Assembly: GCA_008729055.1 (NCBI GenBank)
Contig: SDUX01000007.1
Coordinates: forward strand, 1,722,064-1,786,063
Reading direction: 5' to 3'
DNA: 64,000 nucleotides
From: Pyropia haitanensis
Taxonomy: Eukaryota > Rhodophyta > Bangiophyceae > Bangiales > Bangiaceae
The translations under genes and the position numbers were made by a program. How positions within the stretch are numbered: position 1 is the stretch's first letter; each line of letters starts with the position of its first letter. Below are positions 25,223-36,900 of the stretch, one piece after another. The notes below the pieces were generated by a model. The model searched no databases. It saw only the letters and a list, made by a program, of their open reading frames with translations, and had not been told where the DNA came from.

Positions 25223-25757
25223 GCGACCGCCGCGGCGGCGGCCTCTACCGCCAGGTGCGGGGCGTGGCGCAGGGGTGCCCGCTGTCGCCCGCGCTCGCCA
25301 CCGCCTACCTCGGCGCCGTCGAGGCCGCCGAGCTCCCGGCCGCGCTCGCCGCGGGCGTCCGCCCGCTGACGTGGGCGCCGCCCCCCGTGGCGGGCGTCGC
25401 CGCCGGGGGGGGGCCCGCCGTCGGGCCGGGCGCCGCGTGGGGGGCGCCCCGCGTCGGGCCCGCCCCCGCCGCCGCCCGCGGCGACGGCGGCGACGGCGGC
25501 GGCGGCGGCGGCGGCGGCGGCGACGGCGGCGGCGGCGGCGGTGGTGGTGGTGGTGGTGGCGTGCCGCCGCCCTTCCTCCTCGTCCGCCGCGTCGATGACT
25601 GGCTGGTGGCGGGCGCCGACGCGGCGGCGGTGGCGGCAACGGCGGCGGTGCTCCGCGGCGGCCGCCTCGGCCGCCACGGCCTGGCCGTCGCGCCGGGCAA
25701 GGGGTGGGACAACCTGCCCGGTGCGGCGGCCGGCGGCGCGGCCGACGCGGCCGGCGC

Positions 25758-25810
<53 letters not shown>

Positions 25811-25995
25811 TGCCGCGGCGGCGGCGGCCGCGTGGCCCGCCCGCCACGTCGTTTGGCTGGTGCGGCGTCCGCGTCGACACGCGGTCGCTCGCGCTGGGCG
25901 TGGACTACGCGCGCTACGCGGGCGCCCGCGTCGCCGACACGCTGACCGTCGTGCGCGGCGGCGCGCCGCCGGCCACGACGGCGGCGGCGGCGCCG

Positions 25996-26029
<34 letters not shown>

Positions 26030-26234
26030 GCGCGGCGGCGCACCCCGCGGTGGCGGGCCTCGCCGCCCGCGCCGCCGACGGGTACCGGCCGCGGCTGGAC
26101 GCGGCGGTGGTGGGCGTGGCGGGCGTGCCGCCGGCGGCGGTGGCGGCGGCCGTCTACGACGCCGCCCTGCTCTCCGCGCTCAAGCTGCTCGTGCACGCGG
26201 AGCTGGCGCTCCGCCCCGCCGGCCGCCGGCCGCC

Positions 26235-26265
<31 letters not shown>

Positions 26266-26868
26266 TCCGCGGCCGCCACCCCCGCCACCCCCGCCGCCGC
26301 CGCCGCCGCGGCGGCCGCCGCCGCGACGGCGGGCGTCGTGCCCGACCCGCCGCCGCCGCCCCGCGACGTGGCCGCCGCGGCGGTCGCCGCGGCGGTCACC
26401 ACCGCCGTCGCGGCGGTGCGGGACGTGGCCGTCGCGCGCACGCGGCCGCGGCGGTCGGGCGGGGCGGGCGGTGGGGGGGGGGGGGGGGGGGGGGGGCCCC
26501 CGCGCGCGGCGGTGACGTGGCTGGTGCGCGCCGCGTTTGCCGCCGCGATCGCGGCGCGGGCGGGGGTGCCGCTCGGTGGCGGCGGCGGCGGCGGTGGTGG
26601 TGGTGGTGGTGGCGGTGGTGGTGGTGGTGGTGGCGGTGGTGGTGGGGGGGGTGGTGGTGGGGGGGGGGGTGGGGGTGGTGGGGGTGGTGGGGGTGGGTGC
26701 CGCCGCCGGCGGGCAGCCGCGCTGCTGCGGCCGGCGCGGCGGGCGCTGGCGGCAGCGGCGGCGGGGGGGGGGGGGGGGGAGCTGGGTGGCTGGCGGCGGG
26801 TTTGTGAGGCGGCGGCGGCGGGGGGCGGGCCGGGCGCCGCCGCGCTGTGGCGCCTGCAGCAGCGCTGA
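21262..26868 (+). CDS. TERT: telomerase reverse transcriptase with giant low-complexity inserts
   Basis: This is the catalytic subunit of telomerase, which copies the telomerase RNA onto chromosome ends. A TEN-like end reads WWRAALAAAGHVAVAHALA (near 22062). RNA-binding domain blocks are SLLPPSLLAERGRRALDAAV (QFP/CP, about 23055) and a T motif, RAAWHATDAPVSRRRVRYVP then GVW (about 23360-23420). A pre-A region follows (VLAYERRRGAARAGG, then WAAFVADVRRWRR). RT motif A is YFATVDVAAAFDTIP (catalytic Asp codon 24589), B' is QVRGVAQGCPLSPALA, C is LVRRVDDWLVAG (Asp-Asp at 25594-25599) and E is FGWCGVRVDTRSLAL then DYARYAG, a TERT signature. The thumb has AVTWLVRAAFAAAIAARAG. From about 23690 to the TGA at 26868 one frame is intact. 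Upstream, TEN, the linker and the T motif lie in different frames separated by G runs. The start (21262, or the in-frame ATG at 21822 for the TEN block) is unresolved. Long Gly, Ala and Pro inserts separate the motifs. Confidence 0.9.
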
Positions 26869-27561
26869 GGGGGGGGGGGGGCGCGCCGGCGGGCGGGCGG
26901 GCGGGCGGGCGGGCGGCACCGGCCCGTGACGCCGGGCGTAGCGCCCCAGGCGGGGCGGGGGCTGCGAGGCGTTTGGGGGGGTGGGGGGGGGCGGCGGCGG
27001 TGCCGGCCGTGGCCTCTGTGTCTGTCGGTCGCCAGCAGACGCTGTGGGCGTGCCGTGGCGGCGCGGGCGGCTGCGCCGCCAACGGCCGTGGCGACGCGCG
27101 GACGCGCCGCCGCGCGGCGGGGGCAGACTCGGTCTATCGAGCGAGACAGGGGGCGGCAGAAACGGGGGGGCAGGCAGACACCAAGGCGCGCCGCCGCCCG
27201 CCCCAGGCGGCGGCGCTCGCGCGCCACCCCGTAGAGACGACGCCCACCCCTACCACCCGCCCGCCGATGCGGCGGGGCCGTGCACAGACTACAGTCGCCG
27301 CCCCGCTCACTACCCACGCTACCCGCCCGTCGGGCGCCCACCGCCAGCGGGCGGCGGCCGCCCCACGCCACGGCGGCGGCGCGCTCGTGTGGCCGCCGCC
27401 GCCGCCGCCACCGGCACTGCCGCCGCCGGCGAGCGTCCCGGCGGGCGCGGAACCGGCGCACGTCGGGCGTGCCCTTCCCCTCCCCTCCCCCCCGCCCGCG
27501 CCACCGCCGCCACCTACTACAGTCGAGCTGTCTTGTCATGAGGTGCGGGCGGCCACCCCCC
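26869..27561. other. convergent intergenic region
   Basis: Very GC-rich 3' flank of TERT and the bZIP gene, with a short (GGGC)n tract at about 26890-26915. No gene is seen. Confidence 0.4.
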
Positions 27562-28710
27562 TCAGCCCAGCGCCCCCAAGCCGTCAGCGGGGCAGTGGCG
27601 GAGCGCTCCGTCAACCGCCCGGGGTGCGGCCCCTCCGCCGTCGGCAGGCGCCCCGACCTGCGCCTCCCCCCCCCCCTCGAGCGGTGGCAGCTCCGCCTGC
27701 AGCGCCAGCAGCTGTGCCCTCGCCGCCAGCAGCTGCGCCATCCGCTCCTTGAGCCGCCCATTCTCCGCCCGCGCGCCCGTCAGCGACTCCTCCAGCGCCG
27801 CCGCCGCCGCCTTCTTCTTCACCCGCGACCGCCCCGCGCTCGCCCGGTTGCGCGCCGCGCGGCGGCGGCGGATCTCGAGCGGCCCCAGCGGCGGGCCGTC
27901 CTTGTCGGCCTTGGACGCGGCAGCAGGGGGGGGGGTGCTGGCGGCGGCGGCGGCGGCGGCGGCGGCCGTGGCGGGACAGTCCTCCCCCCGCACGCCGTCG
28001 TCATCCGTCTCTGTGGCGGCGCCGCTGCTGGGCGCGCCGCCCCTGGATGCCCCAAACAGCAGCGCCTCTGCGTCCGCCCCATCCGAGTCGTCGCGGCGGC
28101 CACTACCGGTGCCGCCGGGACCGTCGCCTCTACCGCCGGAAGCAATGGCTGGCGTCAGTGCGCGCACCTCGGCGGCCGCGGCCGCCCAGCCACTCACAAC
28201 GCCCTCCACGCCAGACCCCGTGTGGGTATCTACGTGGGCCTCCACCTTGACAGGGGACGCGGGCGACAGTGGTGGCAGGGTGTTGTCTTTTGCCGCGGCC
28301 GCTGCGCCACAGTTGCCAGCCGCAGGGGAAGCCCCGTAGCCGCCGCTTGACACACCCGGTGGGGGCCACCGATGCAGCTGTACCGGATGTAGCCGCGATG
28401 GGGACGGCAGCGGCGCGGCTGGCGGGTCTTGGACGCTGCCGCCGCCGCCGCCACCAAACAGCCGACCCGACGGCAGCGACGGCGCGCCGAGCCAGCCGCC
28501 ACGGCCGCCCACCGGCGGCCGGCCCGTCGGTGGCCGCGACGCGTGCGGGCCCGCCGGCGGCGGTGACAGTGGCAGCGACATGGGCGGCAGCGGGGCGGGC
28601 TTGCCCGATAAGGAGGTCGGCCCAAACGGCTCGCCGCCAGGAGTCCGCAGAGGTGCGCCCGCGTACCAGGGCTGGCACGCTACCGGCGCGCAGTCTGCTC
28701 GGCGTTCCAT
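27562..28710 (-). CDS. bZIP transcription factor
   Basis: A nuclear DNA-binding protein of 382 aa. The start ATG (28708-28710) lies in a CCACC-ATGG context. Residues 1-280 are Pro/Gly/Ala/Ser-rich with an acidic patch (ATETDDDGVRGEDC). Near residues 285-310 lies a basic region, RRRRAARNRASAGRSRVKKK, which has the bZIP invariant N-x7-R (the N of RNR and the R after S). A leucine-zipper stretch follows: AAALEESLTGARAENGRLKE, then RMAQLLAARAQLLALQAEL, with Leu/Met/Asn at heptad positions. The Asn in the zipper favours dimeric pairing. No kinase or redox domain is visible, so its class (plant A-S type or CREB/ATF type) cannot be assigned. The frame is intact. Confidence 0.88.
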   Translation of the reverse strand: MERRADCAPVACQPWYAGAPLRTPGGEPFGPTSLSGKPAPLPPMSLPLSPPPAGPHASRPPTGRPPVGGRGGWLGAPSLPSGRLFGGGGGGSVQDPPAAPLPSPSRLHPVQLHRWPPPGVSSGGYGASPAAGNCGAAAAAKDNTLPPLSPASPVKVEAHVDTHTGSGVEGVVSGWAAAAAEVRALTPAIASGGRGDGPGGTGSGRRDDSDGADAEALLFGASRGGAPSSGAATETDDDGVRGEDCPATAAAAAAAAASTPPPAAASKADKDGPPLGPLEIRRRRAARNRASAGRSRVKKKAAAAALEESLTGARAENGRLKERMAQLLAARAQLLALQAELPPLEGGGEAQVGAPADGGGAAPRAVDGALRHCPADGLGALG

Positions 28711-30026
28711 GGTGGCCGCGCCAGAGAGGGGAAGGGGTGCGGGGTCAGAAGAAGGGGTTGGAGGGGCGGGAGGTTGAGCAGGTCGAGGGTGGGGGGGAGC
28801 GGAAGGTCAGAGAGTGTACGACCGACGAAGCTAGAGAGTGGGCGGGCAGCACAATGGTAGTGTGAGGGAAGGCAGCCGCAGGGCCCGGGGATGGAGACTA
28901 GGGAGCGGGACGACGCGGACCGGGGACTTGCGTCGTTGAGGACGGGGAATGGCAGCCACGACGGGCGAAGCGCCTGGCTGGTGGGTCGGGGTAGCGGCGG
29001 CCCCGGCGGCGGGGGGCTTTAGAGACTATGCCCGCCGCCGCCCCGCCGCCACCTCTGGGCCCGACCGCCACGGGGAGGAGTCCGTGCTGGCGGCGGGCGC
29101 ACACTCTGCCCCCCACCTCCCCCCCCACCCGCCGCCCCCATCCGTCCCTCCCCGGGTGTCGGCGGCCGCCGCCTCCTCTCCGCCCCGCCCGCGGGCCAGT
29201 CACGCGTGTGCGTGCGGCAGCAGCGGCGCGGGCGGGGCGGCGCCTGGCAGCCCGCGGGGGGGCGCGGCGGCCGCGCGCGCGCGCGCCCCGTGGCCGAGCC
29301 GTGGACTGCGCGGGCAGTGGCGGCCGGCGCGCTCGCCACAGCCACGCGCGCGCGTCGGCCACCCCCCGCGCGACGTGCGGGCGCGCTGACTGCGTGGCTG
29401 CCAAGCGAGGGGGGGAGGGGGCGGGCGGGGTGGGGGGGGGGGGGGGGGGGGTGGTGGTGGTGGGACGCGGGCTGGACGTAACGAGCCACGGCGGTAGGGG
29501 AGGGGAAGGAGGCGACAGCACGGCGCCCCGCAGGCGAGAATGGAGGTACGGGCGGGGGGGGGACGGGGAGAGCGGGGGGGGGGGGGGGGGGAGGAGGGGC
29601 AACCGCCGCTCGTCGGCACGTGCGCAGCGCGTGGGTCCAACCCCGTGTTTGGACCGCCCCGGTCAAGACTGTCGTTTTTGGCACGACCGCCGCCGTGGGC
29701 GGCTGCTGTTGGTCAACCACACAAGAACATGGGGCGCGGGGGTTGACGGCGGGAAGGGGGGTCCCGGTTCATTGGCCAAGATGCGGCACCAGCCTCAATG
29801 CTCGTGCACAAGCAGATCCAAGCGGGGGGGCGGCCGCGCGACGGTTGTCGCGCTGTGCCTGGCGGGCACCCGATTGCAGTCCCCCCGCCGCGGGCCGCCA
29901 CTTCAGCACCGCCCCCTCGCAGGCGCCCCGCAGAGAGAGGAGGGAGGCGTGGCACGCTGACGAGGCGGCGTGCGGCGCAGGAATGGAATGCCAAAAGGGT
30001 CGGGAAGGAGGGCAAGGGATCCCCAG
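28711..30026. other. 5' flank of bZIP gene, GC-rich spacer
   Basis: The first 200-300 bp are probably leader and promoter. The rest holds G runs (29428-29450, 29575-29592) and open frames on both strands dominated by Arg, Ala, Pro or Gly, none of which I recognise. Confidence 0.35.
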
Positions 30027-32476
30027 ATCGTCACGTTGTCCCCGGGCATGCATCGCGCACTACTTTCGTTAGCGCGGCGGTGGGGCAAAATCGCCTAACG
30101 CGCACCCCCTTTGTTGGACCTTGTTGGGGTCGAGGGGTTACCGGACCGATGGGCGTCCGGTGGGCCCGAGTGCACCGGCGGAACCGCTCTGCCATGTCAC
30201 AAACGGTCAGCCGTGACAGCCTTCTGGGCCAATCACAGAGCTCGGATCCGTAGTGCAGCTCCAGGTTGAGGAGTTGAGACTTGCGGTACTCACGGGAAGG
30301 GCAATTCGTCCTCGGAAAAATCAATACAGGGCGGCCGCCAGGGCTGGCGCACAACTATTTCCTGGGACCTCTGGGCAACTGCGTTTGTGATGCCCACCGG
30401 CCGCCCCGTTTCTGTGCTCCCCGTCACGTGGCTCCTACATGGCGTCAAGAGCACGTTTTATTGTTTGTTGTATCTGTTGTTGGCGAGCCTCCTCACCGCC
30501 CCACCGTAGCGGCGCCCTTCCCGCTGACGGTGGGGAGGGGGAGAAGCCTGCTCGCCTCTCGCACTTCCCCACATCTCCACCCCCCGCCCACAAGAGCTTT
30601 ACGCCGTCGCCACCCTCTTGGCAACCCAACCCCCCCACCCACATCAACGCACCCCCCATCTTGAGCCTCTCTCCCGTCATCGACCCCGCCTTCCATCCTA
30701 AATGCTTCTCTCTCTCTCCGAATCCCGTCACTTCTTGCCTCTGGATGCGTCCACCAACTCCAGGCAGCACAGCTTCACCAGCGCCCCCGTTCATGCCTTG
30801 TCTTCTTGACCGATCCACGCACAAAAGACCCACACGCATGCAAAGAACGAACAAAAAAAGAAATACCAAAACACGCAGCAAAACACACGGCCTAAACACA
30901 CAGTTAGACACCATGATGCCACTCATGCAGTACGAGGCACAGATGCACAAACAGATACGCGCGTCCATTCCCTCCAGCTGCTCGGGACCCCGGTGAGTCA
31001 TCAAGAACTAGCGCTGGCGCTTCACATCTCCCATAACCTTGCCCAACGGTAGGGCAGACGTGGACCCGAGCACCTACAGCGATGCCGCCGATGATCGATG
31101 TCGACTCGAGCAAGTGGAAGGTCATCGGGAGCCTCGCGGGGAGAGAGGCGAGGGGCGTGCGTGCAGGCGCGCGTCAGCGTGGGGGACCGTGCCAACTCGG
31201 TGTGAGACGGCGAGCGGCGGTTGGAAGCCAGTCTACGGCACGGCCTGCGACTCAAGCTCCAGGGCGCGCGGCGTCTCGATTCTGAGACGTTGGGATCGGA
31301 CCTTCTCGAGAAAGAATTTGGTGATCGACTCCGAAGCCTTGGAAGGCAAGTCTGATCGATGCACTAATTTGTCACGTCTGCGACCTGCCTATTGGTTGAT
31401 GAGCCGGAACCTCCCCCCCTCCCCTTACTTGGGGTGCATCCAAGTGTTCCATGAAGAGTGCAGACGCTGCAACGCCTTCCGTAATTTGCTGCCCGCGAGA
31501 TTGTCACTCGGCAACCTCGCGGCACGTCACGCGCGGCCGCGTGATCGTCGAAGTGCGGGGAGCTCCCGAACTCGCCCAGTCACAGGCCCACCACGTGGCG
31601 ACGAGCCGTTCGTGAGTGGACATAGCGAGGCACAAGGGGCCCCCCGTACATGCCCCAGGCGGCTCGGGGTGTCCAGAGAAGAGACACCTGAGCTGTAAAG
31701 CAATCGCGTCTCGCGGATCCAAGTATGACTTGTGGGAGACTGTTGACTTGTACAAGCGATGTGTGTATGTGTGTGGGCTGTGTAGGCCTTGCGTAGCGGA
31801 TTCGGGCTTTAGTGACAGTGGCTGCAGCCGCGGGCCCGCGTGGCCCCCTATCCGCCATGTTCCTCGACGGCATCTCTCTCGCGCACCGCCATGACAGCGC
31901 TTGTCGGTGCTGTCTGTGCCGTCGCCCCCCTCGCTGCCGCTACCCCTGTGCTGCCGCTTCATGAGCGGTGTTGCGCCCGCCACGCTGGCCCGCCGTCGCT
32001 TTAGCGGCCGGCTTGCCCTTCGTACGCAGCGGGCAAGAAAAGGTAGCGTGGGCTAGCGAAGCAACCGGGAAGCTGTGTGGGCACGGCAGCAACCGCATTG
32101 CCAAATGGTCGCGGTGGCCGTGACCAGGTCAGAGGTAGCCAAGTCCTATCTCCGCGCCTGAACTTAGGCACTTGGATTAAATTTTGAATGTCTTGGGTAA
32201 GTTGTTTCTTTAACGGTCCAATGAGAGCGTAGGACTGTTGGCCGTCACCCCGCGACACGCCAGTGACACGGGCGCCCTCACGAGTCTTAGTCGCGGGAGG
32301 GGTGTCGTCGCCAGCTCCGGGGTGAGAAACGAGCCCATCGCCAGAGGCAGTCGATGGCCTGCGCGTTAGGCCAAACTGGGCCAGTCCGGAAGCCAACGAA
32401 GGCCCATTCCGATGGGCCGGTAGCCATCGTGTGGCGCGTTGGGCTGACGATGGGAAACCGGGGGAAACGTGACGAT
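30027..32476 (-). mobile_element. 2.45-kb repeat element, copy B, with short terminal inverted repeats
   Basis: This segment is nearly identical, by eye, to 60566-63016 in the opposite orientation. The ends are inverted repeats of each other: the left end starts ATCGTCACGTTGTCCCCGG and the right end, read inward, starts ATCGTCACGTTTCCCCCGG. Similarity between copies stops at these ends, so they define the unit (2450 bp). I see no transposase motif. An open frame (30439 onward, +) matching the 341-aa frame of copy C is cut by a TGA at 30994-30996, where C has CGA. No clear target-site duplication is visible. A non-autonomous DNA transposon is the simplest reading. Strand is given relative to copies A and C. 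Confidence 0.85.
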
Positions 32477-33929
32477 GACGACACCACAGCGTCTGTTTCC
32501 GGCAACCCCCCCCCCCTCCCCCCCCCCCTCCTCTCGGCGGACAGCGCCTCTACCAGTGGCTGCTGCCACTCTCCCGGCAGAGGAGGTGCCCCGCGGGACG
32601 GTGGCGTCGTGGCCAGCAGCGGCGGCGTGTGGTGGCGCGGCATTCGGATCAGCGCGGGCGCACGGCCTCGAGCCAAGCGGGAGCGCGGACGGCCGGGCGG
32701 GGTCCCGACCTACGAATTCGGCGTGGGTCATCGTGGCGGAAACAGGGGGGACCACGCGAGACACTGGCTGGGCTGGCGGGTGGGGGATTGAAAAAGACGC
32801 GATGACTCGTGCGCCGTCAGCCCTTCTCGCACGCGCGCGACTTGACCCAAAGCTGTGGTGCTCCTTCCGGCCAGATCGTGGGCTTTCCAATGCTCCAGAG
32901 TGTTGACACCCAGGACCGTGCAGCAAGGCCCCGAACCACAAGATGGTCGGGGTTCGTCTGGTTGCGTGGAGCCCGCCGTGACCGCCAGGTATCATTCTTG
33001 ATCTGGGAACAGTAGCCCTCCTATTTACACGCCTTCCCCTGTGAGACGGAAAGCGCGCAAGAGATAATTTCAGGAGATCCTCTCTGCGGAGGATCAGTAC
33101 TTGCACTGGTTAACATACGTGATTGAAAAGTGCGCCGAAAAGGCAGCGAAACAGTGGGCGATTTGTAACTACACCCTCACAGAGTAGGTCACCAGTAGAC
33201 CTGAGGTGCGCGCGCTGCAGTCGACTCTGGCGGTGCTGCACGCGCAGCGGGCGGGCTCCTGCACGCGCCGCTCCGTGGGGCGCCCGCGGCCCGCGTCCAT
33301 CGCACGGCGAGCGCGGCCCTACCCGCGTTACCCCACGCATCCTGCACGAGGCGACCCACCGTGACCTCGGCTGGGTCGGCCACCGCTACCACGCGCGCTG
33401 GCCTGGCGCGCGCCACGACGAGTGGGTCTTTCACTTTGGCGGGTCCCCGCGGCGCGTCCGTCGTCGTGCCGTCACCCGCTGCAGTCGCCTCTTCCCGTGT
33501 GTCCCAGTCTCACCATTTTTTTTTTTTCCTTGCGCTATTTCCTTCCCTCCCCCCCCCCCTCCCCATCCCCATCCTCCTCCCACAGACATTTTGTAGTCGA
33601 CGGCCGGCCTCGGCGGTCACTGCCCATCGACGGTGCGGCGGCCGTGCCCGTGAGGGGACCGCGCCGCCGTATCTTGCATTCCCCCCCCCCCCACCCCCTA
33701 CCTCGCTCTCCTTGCCTCTACCCTTGGAGGAGGTCCCCGCCGCGGCGGCGGCGGCGGCCGCCCCGCGGCTGGCCTCTTGAATCCCTCCCCCCCACTCTCC
33801 GCCGGTCGCCGCCAAGGAGGGGGGGGTGCCGGGGGGGCGGGCGATTTGCGCGCGAGTCGGGGTGCCGTGCGACACGGTGTGGGCGTAGCGCGGAGGGGGG
33901 CGACGCCCCCCGCCCGTAAGCGCACCCGG
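32477..33929. other. 5' flank of SET-domain gene
   Basis: The spacer contains C runs (32506-32528, 33549-33559, 33680-33690) and a T run (33517-33527). Short open frames such as one around 33185-33365 (starting EVRALQSTLAVLHAQ) look partly protein-like but match nothing I know. Some of this may be untranslated leader of the gene starting near 33930. Confidence 0.35.
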
Positions 33930-36900
33930 ATGGCGGGCGTGGCGGGCTCGGTGGACCGGGCGCTCGCCGCCGCCGCCGCGATGGTGGCGCCACTGGGCAG
34001 GGCGTCGGTGACGACGCGGGGCGGCGGCCGTACCCCCCCGCCCCCGTCACCATCTACGTCTTCGGCAGACGCTGGCGACGCTCAGCGCGGGGTGGTAGAC
34101 GGCACCGGCGGTGGGTCGACCACCGCCCTGGCGGCGGCGGCTGCCGCGGCGGCGACGGCGACGGCGGCGGCGGCGCCACGGGTGGACCCCGCCGTCGCGG
34201 CAGCAGTCGCGGCGGCCGCCGCAGCGGTCGGCGCGGTGCCGCCGCCGCGGCTGGTCGCCGCGGCGCGCGGGGCGGCGCCCGGGCGGGTGCGGCCGCGGCG
34301 GGAGGCGGCGGTCAAGGCGGCGGCGCGGTGCCGGTCGGCGGGCCTCGCCGACGCGGCGGGCGACGAGGAGGCGGTGGACGTGGTCGTGGAGACGGTGCGC
34401 GCGGCGCTGGAGGGGGGGGTCTGGGCGGGGGGGGATGGCGGGGGGGGGGGGGGGGGCGGGGGGTTCCGCACCCGCCCCCGCGCGACCCTGCTGCCAGTGG
34501 CGGTGGCGGGGGTGGTGTCGGTGGGGGCGCGGCGGCGGCAGCGGCAGCGGCAATGTCACGGTCGGATGCCGCTGCGCGCGGCGCGGTGACGGCGGGGGGG
34601 GGGCGCGCCAGCGGCGGCGACGGCGTGTCGATGGCGGTGCGCCGGGCGGTGGCTGCCGCGGCCGCGGCGTCTGCCGCCACCCCTTCCTCCGTTGCTGCGC
34701 AGCGGGTGTTGCCGCCGTCGCCGCCGCCGTCGCCGCCGGCCGCGTTGCCACCCGCAGCTGCGGTGGTTGTGGGGGCAACAGCGGGAACGGCGGCCGCCGC
34801 GCCCGGCCGCCGCGGCCGTGCCGACGCCGCGTCGGCGCGGCCGCCGCCTCGGATCCCCGACGGTGGCGACGGTGGCGGCGGCGAGGCGTCGCCGCCGCGG
34901 CGGGGGCGCGGCGGCAGGGCGCGCGGGCGGGGGCGGGGCGGCCGCGGCCGGGGCGTCGGCCGCTCGACGTCGCGGGGTGGGGGGGCGGGGGGGGGGGGGG
35001 GAGCGCCGTCCGTGTCGGGGGTGGCCGCGGCCGCGGCGGCGGCGGCGGCGCTGTCGGTGGCGGCAACGGCGGCGGCCGCGGCGGGCGGCGCCGCCGCGGC
35101 GCCGGGGCGGGCGGTGGCCGGTCGGGGCGCGCCGCCGCCACCGCCGCCGCCACCAGCGTCGTCGGCGCGTCCAAAGGTGGCGGCGGCGGCAGCGGCGGCG
35201 GCGGCGGGTCGCGGCGGCCGCGGCGGCCGCGGCGGGGCCACCGCGTCGGTACGTGGTGGTCGTGGCGGTGGGCCGGCGGCGGCACACAAGGCGGCGACCC
35301 CGTCGCCGGCGGTTCGGCACTACGCGCTGCGGGGGCGGCGGCCGGTGCAGCCAGCCAGCAGCGACGCCGCGGACAGTAGAGGCGCAGAGGCAGACACGAA
35401 TGACGGCGAGGCCGACGCAGACGCGGACGACGACAAGGGCGCGGCGGCAGACGCCGACGACGAAGACGCGGAAGCCGACGCCAACGAACAGGTAGTCGCG
35501 GAGGCAGACGCTGGCGTCGAAGAAGTGGCCGCAGACGCCAAAGGCGAGGAAGCGGAGGCGGACGCCGACGACATCGTCGCGGAAGCAGGCGCCGACGTAG
35601 ATGAAGTCGGGGAGGCAGACGCCGACGACGAAGAAGCCGAGGTAGACGCTGACAACGCAGGCGCAGACGCAGGCGCCATTGGCGAGGACGCGGAGGCAGA
35701 CGCTGACGACAAGGACGCGGAGGCAGAAGCCGACGGCGATGTTGCGGAGGCAGGAGCGGTCCACGAAGAAGCGGAGGCAGACCCTGACGATAGAGACGCG
35801 GATGCAGACACGGACGACGCAGACTCGGACGCAGTCGCGGACGACCAAAGTGCGGACGCCCGCGCTGATGAGGGCGGTCCGGCCGGCTCCACTGCCAATG
35901 TGGCTGCCCCTCCACGGGGCGGCGCGTCAGGGTTGGAGGCTGCCGCCGCGGCTGCTGAAGCCGCAGCGGCGGACGCGGTGGCACGGCGTGCGGCGCGGGA
36001 GGGGGTGAGGGATGGGCCACCGCCAGGGGTGGGGGTTGGCGGCGCCGCCGGTATGCCCAGCTGGACTGGCGGCGGCCGAGGTCGGGGGCGGCTGCGACTG
36101 CAGGACCGGCGGTGGGGTCGGGGTAAGGCGACGCTGCTGCGGGAGCTCCTGTCGCTCGACGCTGGCACGCCCGCCTCGGTGGATCACTCCCCTGTGGCGG
36201 CGGGGTTGCGCGGCACCGCCGGACGCACCGCCACGGCTGGCAGCACCCCTGCCGTTACAACGGCTGGCAGTGCCCCCGCCGCCACTGCGGCTGCCAATGT
36301 CCCCGCCATCCCTGCGGCTGCCACTGTCCCCGCCACCCCTGCGGCTGCCACTGCTCCCTCCACTCCCGCGGCTGCCATTCTCCCCGTCACTGCCGCGGCT
36401 GACCCGTGCTCCCCGGTGCCTGTGGCGGCGTCGGAGGTCGTAGCTGCGCCTGTGGTGGTGGTGTCGGACGGCGAGGCCGCGCCAGGGGACGGCTCGGACT
36501 TTCGGCACCTGTTTGCTGCTGTTGCCGCGGCGATTCAGGCCGCCTCGGCGACCGGGGTAGTGCCACCGACGCCGTCACCCGCGGCGGCCGTGGCCGCGGC
36601 CGTGCCGGCGGTGGCGTCACAAACTTTTGATTCCCGTGCGACTGCGGCCGTCGCTGCGTCAACGCCGCCCCTCGCGGCACCTGCTGCGGCCGCGACTGTC
36701 CCCATGTCAGCCTTGTCGTTGGTGTCACCTCCCGAGCCCACCCGTGGGTCACAACCGACCGTGACGGCGGCGGCGGCGGCGGCCACGCGGACGCCGGCGG
36801 CCGGCGGAAATAAACGCAGGCCACCCTCCAACCACTGGTCGAAAGCGCGGCGGCGGCCGCGGCTTGAGACACCCGAAGCGCCCGTAGGCCCTGGGGAAGA

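Noticed and set aside
29028..29960. 310-codon plus-strand frame upstream of element B
   Set aside because: Arg/Gly/Ala-rich with G runs; no motif and equal-quality frames on the other strand.
33361..33480. Chromo-like phrase YHARWPGARHDEWVFHFGG upstream of the SET gene
   Set aside because: Resembles part of a chromo-barrel pattern, but it is isolated, ends in low complexity and the competing frame is equally open.
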